Assembly (NCBI GenBank): GCA_025093555.1
Contig: JAIWNF010000066.1
Span: 62,001 to 126,000, forward strand
From: Circinella umbellata
Taxonomy: Eukaryota > Mucoromycota > Mucoromycetes > Mucorales > Lichtheimiaceae
Direction: 5' to 3'
Length of the DNA stretch: 64,000 bases
Part shown: one piece after another, positions 1 through 10,071 of the stretch
Layout: each line of letters starts with the position of its first letter
Numbering within the stretch: position 1 is the stretch's first letter
Program-made: the position numbers and the translations under genes
Notes under the pieces: generated by a model
Seen by the model: only the letters and a program-made list of their open reading frames with translations
Database searches by the model: none
What the model was told of the DNA's origin: nothing

Positions 1-468
1 ATACCCTGAGGTTGATATTCCAGCTACCCTTAACCAGAATTCATACCAATGTCTCCAAGTTCATCTGCGTCAACGCACGATGAATCTACATCCTAATACA
101 AGGATTCTTCGCCAACCGAAAAAGCGAGACGGGAAGCACCGCAACACCAAAAGATAGTGCTGAGTACTATTCCGGCAAATAAACCGGAAACTGCACCTAC
201 GAGAAGTAGGTGATCGCACCCACGTGGGAAACCCTCTGTGACGCCTCTCGTACGCCACACGCCAAAACCACAAAGCGCCAGAAAGTCAGACGCCTCTGCG
301 CACCGAGCACACACCCTAGGATGACACCTCAACGAATGGACTTGATGAAGAAAAGGGCTTACAGGCAGTGCAGTCCACACTACAGCTGGTGTACTAGGAT
401 CCAGGGGCTTACTCCATGGCTAACACCCATGGCCGATGACCATGAATGCAGGTTCGGAAGTCCACAGA

Positions 469-852
469 AGTAAGGGAACTTCAGGAACACACGGTCTTTT
501 ATAGGTTCCTTGGCAATCCGCTACCTTCGATCTGGAACAGATGTAAGGCTGATGACAACATTGAAACGGGGAATTAATTATTCTGCTTCCATTATAACAA
601 GCTTGCAACTGTTATAATGGAGTATCTAAAAATCTATAAATTAACTCTTTTAATAGTTAGTAAAATTCCATCAACAAGTTGCATTTATTACTTTCTTTTT
701 CAAGAACAAGAAAAAAGGAAAAATCACTTACAGTCTTTATATCCAAAAGATAAACGCTTGTTGTCATCAGCATTATATCTGTTTCAGATCGAAGATGGCG
801 TATTGCCAAGTAACCTATAAAAGACCGGGTGTTCCTGAAGTTCCCTCACTCT
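469..852. repeat. Nested hairpin element (left arm)
   Basis: About 95 bp at 469-562 (starting near the motif gggaacttcaggaacac) recurs inverted at 757-852. The middle holds a second short palindrome around an AAGCTTG core (593-621). Together they make a foldback unit of about 380 bp inside the left arm. Small ORFs here are shadows of the repeat. It resembles a MITE or foldback element. No target duplication was identified. Confidence 0.8.
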
Positions 853-859
853 GCTTCCC

Positions 860-1060
860 CCCTTACCCACACCCACAGTCACCAACCACGGGGTAGCCAC
901 AGAGTAAGCACCCCTTCACCGCTCCACCAATCATAGTATGAACATACACTACCCTGCCTTTTCTCCACCAAGCCATCCGCCGAGATGCCATCCTCCTCCG
1001 CCCCCACCAAGCGGGACAAACCTACCCGTGACACCACTACGGGTCTATTTAAATAGAAAA
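860..1060. other. GC-rich block at outer side of cassette array (left arm)
   Basis: This short C/G-rich island stands in A/T-rich surroundings and is the mirror of 18,819-19,010 in the right arm. Read on the minus strand it gives a glycine- and tryptophan-rich frame of about 33 codons that joins the last splice-like acceptor of the cassette array before a stop. No known product is recognised. It may be the terminal exon of a decayed transcript. Confidence 0.35.
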
Positions 1061-2355
1061 ATAAATTATAGATTGGTTATACATCGTCCATTCTTATGAT
1101 TCTCATTATTTACACGTTAATATAATTATATTTTACATACCTCCATGGTTCGAAAACCATGTACTGCGCCACCAAAAAGGGCAAAACTCTAGAGGGACTC
1201 AGCTCCACCTAGTTTTTAATAGAATATATAATAATTGTTTCATTAGTTGCTATAGCATAAATCACTAGAATAAACGTTTCTTTATCAATGTAATAAATTC
1301 AACATACCTCTAATAAATAGATATCAAAATTGGAAAAATAAATAGACAAAAACGAGGGAGGAGGGGAACCAGCCCAACCTCGACCTAAATAAATATAAAT
1401 GTGGATTATGATGAATATGATTAGTAACTACAAGATCGTCTCCATTAAACGCCCTTATCCGTATTCATGGCCATCTTCATAATATATCTATATAATATTT
1501 ACCTCAATGATAGTAGCAAAACTTGAAATAAATAGGGTATCTTCTAAAAGAGGGTATATGAAAGAACAAAAAAAGAGGGAGCTTGGTCGACCTATATACA
1601 TGAATGTAAATTATCATAATACTGATCAGTAACTGCGATATCATTTGTATTTATTATCCTATCTATATTCATACCCATCATACTTCTATAGAATATTTAC
1701 CTCGAAAACAACAGCAAAAATTTGGGTATATTATAAGAAGGGGTATATTCTAAAAAAGGTGAGCCAGCTCGACCTACATATATATGGTATGAGTTACGTT
1801 AAATATAATTAGTATTGTAACTACAATATCATTTTAACTTATGAAGCTATTCATATCCATAATTATAATTATGATACAAATATTTACCTTGGTAACAGCA
1901 GCAAAAATTAATGAAATAAATAGGGTATTTGAAATATATACAGGAGGGAGCTAGGTCGACCTAGATATGTATATGGATAGCACAATAAGCTTTTGATATT
2001 AGTACATTGCATTAATACCACTGTCATTAGTTTATGTACCCGATCAAGTAATTACCTCAAAAAAATATGTACAAAAGAAATGGGAGGAAGTGAGCAAAGC
2101 TCTTCAACTACAACCTAAATAACAATAATAATGTTAGAACTACGTAGTAAATTATTGACACTATTATTTCTCTTTTCCATAAATACTCAATTATATTTAC
2201 GTACCTCGAAAGAAAAAGAAAAAAAAAAAAAAAAAAAGTAAAAAGCAAAGGGAAACGAGCCTACAAGAAGAAGAAGATTGTTGTATTAGTATCCAATATC
2301 TTAAGATGCTTCATATCTAATTCATAGAATAGTATTGAAAGGTCACTTACCAAGA
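1061..2355 (-). repeat. Tandem intron-exon-like cassettes (left arm copy)
   Basis: Mirror copy of the array at 17,528-18,818. On the minus strand, short units starting GTCGA or GTTGA and ending GAG or AAG are separated by spacers that begin GTAAAT/GTACGT and end in TAG, with CTAAT/CTGAT-like branch sites upstream of the acceptors. Unit centres lie near 1,175, 1,340, 1,560, 1,735, 1,930 and 2,090, a spacing of roughly 170-210 bp. See the right-arm entry for measured boundaries. Confidence 0.6.
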
Positions 2356-2680
2356 AAAAAGAAAAGAAAAGAAAAGAATGTTTTTTGAGGGTTTTTTTAA
2401 GCTTTTTCGATTTTTTTGGGTTTTTGTGAGGTTTTATGCTTTTTTTTGTTTTTGGGGTTTTTGTTTTCTGAAGTTTTTAGAAGAAAAACGTGTCAGTAAC
2501 AAGTTATTTATTTTTTGACAAGTAAAAAAACATGTTTTAAACAGGTATTTTGCAACTTACTTTTGTATTTTTTGAGGTATAAAAAATCTCTATTACAGAA
2601 TAGAACATTGATAATTAGAGACGATAAAATGGGTTTTTTGTACGCAATAAGACAAAACTTACCTCTTTAGAACCATAACG

Positions 2681-2797
2681 ATGTGGCATTGGGGGGGAGG
2701 ATATCCACCTCCATATCCCCCTCCCACCAATCCACATCCATGTCCTCAGCATCTCCGAACTGCCAATCACATCCATCATATCATTATCGTCTTCTTC

Positions 2798-2832
<35 letters not shown>

Positions 2833-3097
2833 ATTCTTCATCATCATCTTCTTCACCACCACTAACACTACCACCAACGCGACCAACGGAAAAATCAGTA
2901 AAAACTGATGACGTGGACAAGGTTGGAGAACAGGAGGAGAGGGAGCGGGTGAGGAAAGAGGAGAGAGAGCAGGAAGGGTTGAGAGGTCGAGAGAGAGCGG
3001 ATGGAGGAGACAGGAGAGGGGGAGCGGACGAAAAAGGTGAGATCGAAGTAGAATCGGTGGGAAAGCTAAAAGTAGCAACACGAGCAGGGAAAGTCAT
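2681..3097 (-). pseudogene. Acidic low-complexity ORF, deleted copy
   Basis: Counterpart of the right-arm ORF at 16,377-17,207. It starts from the equivalent ATG (near 3,080; an ORF is open from 3,097) and has a Ser/Pro-rich stretch followed by a Glu/Asp run encoded by a GAT/GAA-type repeat. Against the right arm it lacks about 410 bp. A 1-nt deletion just before the W-Q-F-G segment shifts the frame, so the conserved ending P-P-N-A-T-S-L-W-F-stop is still in the DNA but no longer in the ORF frame. A splice-donor-like GTAAGT follows. Non-functional copy of an unknown protein. Confidence 0.6.
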
Positions 3098-4439
3098 ACT
3101 TGTAAAAAAAAAGGAGTAAAGAAAAAAGGTGAAACAAAAAGAAAAAGAAAAAAACGCGCCGCCATGGAAATGAATTTTATTTTATAGCTGCATTACAGTT
3201 ACCCGTTCCTTGGATCCCGCACACAGTCTAGAACCACCTATTTTATTACTATCTCCACATACCTAGATAATTTTTTTTTATATATAATGACAAGATTTAT
3301 TATTATTGTGAAATCTTTTATAAAATCTCTCTATACTGCATTTCAGAAAAGAATGTAATTTATAAAAACAATAAAGTTATAGAAAATGCACGGCCACTAT
3401 AATTTTACCAGAGCCTACTATTTGTCTTTTTTTTTTGAAAAAAGTTTGATTGAGTCATTCTAATTCAGTTAAATGATGTCAGGTTCAATATATCAATACT
3501 AACAGCTGAAATGGAATCCTTCAAGAGAAAGCTAAATTGACAAACAATAATATAATATTATTATATGGACCAGGCCATTTATACTAAGAAATAATATACT
3601 ATTGTATGGAAAATAAAGCCACAAACTTATTTTCTTACATAAAGTTAACAGGTATAAAGTATTTACAATACCTGGTCATGACGAGTATCTCCAATAGAGT
3701 ATTAACAGTAAAGCTTTCGTGTTTTCAAGTGTTATACAAACTGTTAGATATAAATGCTTCACAAGTTAAGAGCTGTCCGATATAAACTTAAAGTATGACC
3801 TTCTGACGTGTTTATGCTCATTCATCTATTATTGTTATCATTTATCAATGATTTTAAAAAGTAGTATTAATATTCATTAATTCCTTACTTATTTGTTACA
3901 TAATCTTCATATGGACAGTGAAATTAACTACCATTGGTATATAGTACTTAGATACTCTAATCGATAATAACAATGAATCCCATATTTAATAGTAATTATG
4001 TATCCATTGTACAGATTACCAATTGGACACAAAGATTAGTTTGACCCTGTTCAGATAACCAATTTATATCATATTGTTCATCTTTTATATGTTATATTTA
4101 TTTATATACATTAAACTAAATACTTTTTAATCTCTAAACAATTACTGTAATGACTATTTTTCTATTGTACGTAGGACTTAAACCAAAATAAATTTATGTT
4201 CCTAATATACCGCCAACAAATCCAACTATATTTTTCTTTACTTGATTGTAGATATAGTTCTGTATGACCATGAACTGTGCTTTACAGCAACTTTAACTAT
4301 ATTAAAAATTATAAAAAAATTTTGACAGCCATTATTTTTATAAGCCAACCATAACACGACATTTCAGGTCCAACTGAGTCGCTCCAGTTTTGGCACTCGC
4401 AATAATATCCTGAACATATAATTTTAATCACCAAAACAC

Positions 4440-6080
4440 GGATCGATTTTTTTAACGCCTTTTACCCGTTTCTAGTATTTGATTTTGGTAGATGGTGGTG
4501 CTGTATATGCTTCCTTGTATCACTTCAAAGTTTTTTCATATCTCTTGCGGACTTTCTGGAAAAAGAACCCTTTTCAGGGCTGGTGGCCATTAGTGTTTCA
4601 GCAACAGCTTCTGCTTCTTCAAATAATCGCTATCTGGACAACAACAATCCTCGAATTAACTTCAGCATCTCGTACAAAATGAACTTCTCTTTCGGGCAAA
4701 ACATGGCATAATGGGGCGTCGATCCTAATCGCTTCAGCAACTTGTAGTTATGCAACAAATAATCCTAAACACTAATTCTAAAAGGTTTTTTTTTATTATT
4801 ATTGACTTGTATCAACAGCCAATTATTTCACACGTTCACTTCTTGTTATAAGAGAATGGTGTCTTCCTCGTGCAATTCCAGACTAAAAGTGTACTTGAAT
4901 GGAGTTATAAAAGTCATCAGCGCCTCACAAGTTCTTTTGGTCTGCTTAACACTTCAACAATGACAATCGCAACAAGTATATAACAAAGTCAATTCAACCG
5001 ATCGATCTATAAAAGCCACTATGAGAAAAAAGCGTTGTATTGATTACCGACAACGTTTGCAGACAACTAGGATGGGTGTGCGATAAGTCTACAAAAGTCT
5101 TAGCGCGTTCTTGGTGGTAAATATAACGTTTTCTTTTTCACCATATTCACCAATAACAATGGATCAAAGCTGGCTTCCGATTCCTGATAACAAAGGCATC
5201 AAATTAAAAGGAAAAAAAGGTCGCACCATGGAGATATACAAAAATATATATGTATGATTGTCCACTTTTCTTATTCTTGATCTTATCGAGATCCGTTTTC
5301 TGTTATCTAGAAGGTTGAATTTTACGGACTCATTGCTGATAGTTTTGGAGGAAATGTCATCCGGTGCAACATAACCCGCTACTAGTCAATCAAAACCTAC
5401 ATCTGCGATAATGTAAACTTGGTCATTTTGCAACTGCGAAAATATCACCACTACAAAATAAAAATTGGATACACACATGTTATGGATCAGGTTCTGTTTC
5501 AACCCTGGTACCTGGGATTCGAAAGCTGTTTCGGATCATCCAGTAAGGGGTCGAAGAAATCACGTCTTGCGGCTTATTGGATCTTGGAAGTAAACATAAA
5601 AGGGTTCTCTATTTGATGCTTTGAATTTATAGTCACAACTGTTATAAAGACACAATTATCGTGGAGTTTTTATTGGACTGAAACTGTAGGTAGTGATCGC
5701 TATACAACCATAATATAATCGCCAGTTTATTCTCGAACAAATGGTCCACATCTTTATATATTTCACCATCACGTTGCCCTTGGTAGTGTCTTTGGATCGA
5801 TATCCCAGTAATGGGAATTACTCTTTTAATGACTGTTTTATGCTGGCTCGGTGACTAACTCTTCTTCTATATATCTAGTTGCTGTACAATGTACACGATC
5901 CGTTGAACTTGTCATCTGGTAAGTGATTTCTTCATCTCTGAGAGGGTGACTGAACAAATAGTTTGGCTTGTAAGGGAATGAGTCACAAAGATGTTGTTTG
6001 AAGAGTATAACTGAGAGTCAAAAGCAATTTTTTCAATTGCATTCATTTCCGGACGCAACACTTAATCTTGTTCGCTTAGG
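4440..6080 (-). pseudogene. Degraded coding region of unknown family (left arm)
   Basis: Mirror of 13,340-14,990 in the right arm. Read on the minus strand it shows protein-like stretches separated by many stops and frame changes, for example a block ending ...ATNPEKDKVRKRYEKTLK in the right copy. Several plus-strand ORFs of 65-67 codons here are antisense shadows. I suspect a decayed transposase of a second element, because of one segment with alternating D and hydrophobic blocks, but I cannot name the family. The left copy has a small insertion near 4,555-4,575 relative to the right. Confidence 0.35.
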
Positions 6081-6347
6081 ACTTATCGGGCCATTATATA
6101 TATTCACTATAGACATTTATATCCTATAATTCATTTTTCCTGTAGAATGGAGAGAAAGGCTCTATTTATTTGAGTTATTCAAGTAGAATATAAGCTTGTT
6201 AAATTTACAATAGTTAGACATTAAAATAAAAAGTATGGAATATGACTCTTTTGATAAGTATGAATGAGTTCTAATCCTATCAGTTTTTACACATGGTTTT
6301 TCATCCCGGAAATCGGAACCTATCCGACCTACCATCAAAAAAAAAAA

Positions 6348-9311
6348 GTTTAGTCTACCACGAAATTATAGCAGTCATAAAAATTCTTTCTGTTATTAAG
6401 AACGCCCCTGTAGTTTTTTTTTTTGTTCCTCCCCCTTTTTCTTTTTATTGTTAAATAACAACCACTATCATACATTTTAACGGGAATCTCAACAAGGAAT
6501 ACTGATTTAGAAATTAAAGATATTAACTACACTCATCGTGAAATAGTATCTTATAGAGAAAGAAAGTTAGTCATAACTTTGAATCAGACGAAGCTTTTAA
6601 AGTGTTTGAAAACAATCTTTTGAGTAAACATGTTACCTGGCGTTATCATCAACAATATAAGTTATCTGCTGCCTCTGTCGCTAGTAACTCTGCCTTCTCT
6701 GGAGCTCGTTTACTTGTTTTGAATGTGAAATACCGATGTGATCATGCTGGCAAACCTAAACATAAAAAGGTATTTGTGAATTCGAAAAGGTGTACTCATA
6801 AATACTGTGTCTATCTCATAGATTATATGGAAATATCATAGATAAAAGCGACAAAAACACCAATCCACTTCCTTCGCTTTCCTGTTATTAAGAAAAGAAA
6901 AGTTTCTCTCTTAATTAAAGTTGGATGTACTGCTTATTATAACAAAAAAACATTTGCAAACGGTGAAGTTCAACTTGTTTATAATTGGGAACACTGTAAT
7001 CATGATTCTACTGATCCTTCGTCATATATTTCGGAATCAAGACTATCTGATGAAATTAAAAAGTGGATTGTAGATGCTGTCGATAAGCATATGGACTGGG
7101 AATCCATCAAAATGGCATTACGTTTAAATGAGGAAGAATTGGATGACCTTGAAAATAACGACACAGTTGCCATGTTTCCACCTCCTCTTCTGATAAATTA
7201 TCACGATGTACAGAATGTTATTATCAGCAAAATGAATAATCTGTCAAGAAAACACTATCAAGACAAAGCGAGTGTTCAACTGTGGTTATCCTATCTAAAC
7301 GAACAAAAAAAGCATCATACTCTATTTCATCAGCATTCTCACAATGACCCATTCCTTGTTTCTTGGCTCTCTCCTTGGCAATTAAAATTATTGAAAAATG
7401 CAAAAGAATGGTGTATAGATGCAACACATAAAACCTGTACTTCGTTCAATAATCCAAATGACTCGTGTTTCTTATTCACTATTGTAATTAAGAGTCCTTC
7501 TACCAATAAAGGTGTACCTGCTTGTTTTTTCATCACGGATGCTGGAAAACAAACAATAATTGTCCAATAATTGAAATGGCTTTTGTATGTCACTGATCCT
7601 CTTCCTGTTAAAAAAATAATGATAGAATGTAGTCAAACAGAGATTAGGGCCCTTCGTGAAGTTTTTGGTGAAGCCGTTAGTGTGTTGTTATGTGATTGGC
7701 ATATCAAGAGAGCTTGGGAAAATCACTTGAAAACTGAGGTAAAAGTTGCTGGTTCTATTATGGAATCAGTTCAAGCCCGTTCAAGTATTCGTTCCATGCT
7801 AGATTGTTTGATGTATGCTGAAGAAGATGAATATGATTCGATGTTTGGTTTGTTTAAGGAAAAATATCAAGATAGCTTTGATAAATTTGTAAAGTATTAT
7901 CACGAACACTGGTATAATAGAAGACAACCATGGGCTTACCGCTGGCGAAAAGAAGCAAGTTTTTTCACAAATAATTTGATTGAATCATATCATAATCAGC
8001 TCAAGTCTAACTACTTTGGCCGTTCAAAAAATACTCGTGTTGATAAAATCGTTTATATTCTTTTTTCACGTCGTTATTGTTGATTATAGACAGGAAGCTT
8101 TTCAAATCCAAATTGGTAGTAAGAAGTTCTATTTGTCACCTCAAGAAAAGCAAAGACAAGATAAAGCAAATGAAATTGATGTTGAAAAAGCTGTTTATAT
8201 GATTGCTGAAACTGGTAACAATGTCCGTATTCACATAAATACATTTCTTGACGGTATTATTAATAATGATTCTTTACTTTTTAATAGTCCTTTTTTTGTA
8301 AATCATTTACAAACGATGACACAGAATATACTGTTTTTTGCTTTACGTAATAATTATCTTTCTTGCTGCACTTGTCCTGATTATGGTGTACTTTGTGAAC
8401 ACATCTTTCTTGTGTCTCGTATCGAAATGATACCATTTTCTGTTCGAAGAACTTACAGCAATAACAAGTCTACCTCTGCCACTTATAATACCCCCGGTAT
8501 AATTACTGAAGATAATTCTCAAAAGCAAGAATTTTTTACCAAGACTCGTGCTCGGGTAGTTGCTAAAATGGACGCTTTCTTTAACAAGTATAAAAATAAT
8601 AATGCTAGTTTAGATGATATGATTGATAATATGACACGATTTGAAAATATACTAGATACTTCCATTTCCGCAAATTCTTTCAATAATAAACAGCAATAAT
8701 ATCTAATGACTTTCTCAAAATAATCTGACCTCTTGGATTTTTTTTTCTAAAGTCCCATTTTTTAGGCGTTCTATACCGAGTTTGAAAGAATTTACAAAGT
8801 CTGTCCGTATCAAACTTAATATTTTTTTTATTTATCATTTATGTACAAAAAATAAAGGCTCCAAAAAGCGCTTCGCGATAGCATACCGCTAAAGCCGGGT
8901 ATGCAGGACTGGCTGAAAGAGCTCCACATGAGGCAACATAAAGAAATAAGAAAAAGTGAACTAATGTAAGGGTAAAATGCTATCTAAAAAAGTCTGTCTG
9001 TCGTTCAGCCACGGTTTTCAGTCAATTAATATTCCGACCTTTTTTTCACTTTCTTTTTCTCATCACCATAGCCAAAATTTTAATACATATATGAATAACA
9101 GGTCAATCTAATTTGATAAAAAAAAAGACCGTTATTTTATTGAGCTTACAGGTGATAATGGAATAGAAGTGGTCAGTATTCACGGCTACAAAAGCTTTTT
9201 TTAAAACTGATAATCACGCCATGAGCGAACAACATGAGTTTCGGAGTATAGAAACGGCTTTTGTCGTTACTCTAATGTTTGTGACGGTTAGATTTTCGTG
9301 GTAGACTAAAG
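6348..9311 (+). mobile_element. MULE-type DNA transposon (left arm copy)
   Basis: A 31-bp imperfect terminal inverted repeat is visible: 6,348-6,378 (begins GTTTAGTCTACCACG) and, inverted, 9,281-9,311 (ends CGTGGTAGACTAAAG). Between them lies one transposase-derived coding region ending at 8,699. Length is about 2.96 kb. No clean 8-10 bp target duplication could be read beside the repeats. The element sits wholly inside the palindrome arm, with its mirror at 10,072-13,047. The last 600 bp contain no gene but include a hairpin around the motif GCATACC...GGGTATGC near 8,880-8,912. Confidence 0.75.
6550..8699 (+). pseudogene. MULE transposase pseudogene (left arm)
   Basis: Joined frames give a Mutator-superfamily transposase. 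The order is an N-terminal FAR1/WRKY-GCM1-like Cys-His region (about 6,700-7,030), then the DDE core with the first Asp in C-I-D-A-T-H-K-T, the second site in I-M-I-E-C-S, the C-x-W-H motif (C-D-W-H-I-K-R-A-W) and the final Glu in T-N-N-L-I-E-S-Y-H, then a SWIM zinc finger (C-T-C-P...C-E-H). Breaks: in-frame TAG at 6,839, TAA at 7,568, and a 1-nt insertion in the T run at 8,061-8,066. The second acidic position is Glu where the related copy near 63.1 kb has Asp. The two stops are shared with the right arm and the frameshift is not. Confidence 0.85.
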
Positions 9312-9629
9312 TCGCCCCTATTGAGACGATGATGATCTGGATGCGGAAGGTAAAAAATGGGGATTGGACAAAGTGAGTATGTGAAATAGGATTTTGGGGT
9401 ATGGTGCAATAATGATTAATTTTTAAAAAAACTATCAAGTTCTTAAAAATAATTATATACGTATGGATGAAAAAAAAGGATACTTTTTTTAAATATTTAA
9501 TATTTGTTACGTAAATAATAGAAGTAAAATATAAAGTGTAAAACGACATTGGTAAAGAAGACGGAATAAAGTTGTATTTATAATATTTTTCCTGAGTATG
9601 TAATATTTGACTTTTTGTGAAATTATAAA

Positions 9630-9763
9630 AACTACTATATACAGTTACATATATAAGCACGTTGCCGGATGATAAAAGTATCACAGTACATATTACAAAA
9701 GAAAAGGCAACATGAATAACTATCAAAGTTCACTAATTAGTAGCATATATATATGATAAAAGA
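9630..9763. other. Spacer at the centre of the giant palindrome
   Basis: These are about 134 bp of unpaired A/T-rich sequence between the two arms. The flanks pair (ending near TTGACTTTTTGTGAAAT on the left). No ORF, tRNA or recognisable recombination site is seen. A non-palindromic spacer of this size is typical of stable natural inverted repeats. Confidence 0.8.
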
Positions 9764-10071
9764 TTTCACAAAAGTCAAATATTACATACTCAGGAAAAAA
9801 TATATAATACAGACTTTATTCCGTCTTCTTTACCAATGTCGTTTTACATTTTATATTTTACTTCTATTATTTACGTAACAAATATTAAATATTTAAAAAA
9901 AGTATCCTTTTTTTTCATCCATACGTATATAATTTTTTAAGAACTTGATAGTTTTTTTAAAAATTAATCATTATCGCACCACACCCCAAAATCCTATTTC
10001 ACATACTCACTTTGTCCAATCCCCATTTTTTACCTTCCGCATCCAGATCATCATCGTCTCAATAGGGGCGA

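Larger units (their letters stand above)
5..9629 (+). repeat. Left arm of giant inverted repeat
   Basis: Seen directly: from base 5 this arm matches the reverse complement of the right arm (9,764-19,843), down to the turn near 9,629. Anchors that pair include the first 100 bases with 19,740-19,843, the start of the acidic ORF (near 3,100) with 16,377, the transposase (7,091) with 12,304, and 9,591-9,629 with 9,764-9,796. The match is imperfect, with scattered substitutions, small indels and one gap of about 410 bp. Bases 1-4 do not clearly pair, so the outer end is at or just beyond the window edge and a target-site duplication cannot be read. Arm content, outer to inner: nested hairpin, intron-like cassette array, acidic-ORF remnant, degraded gene, MULE. 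Confidence 0.95.

Noticed and set aside
1143..1172. tRNA-like words (a TGGCGCAGT A-box-like and GGTTTTCGAACC B-box-like motif) in the outermost cassettes of both arms
   Set aside because: The two motifs lie within about 30 bp of each other, so no tRNA cloverleaf can form. They fall inside an exon-like cassette.
2776..3081. Overlapping ORFs encoding poly-Met, poly-His, poly-Ile or poly-Asp
   Set aside because: These are different frames of the same ATC/GAT triplet repeat. Only the minus-strand acidic frame has homologous copies.
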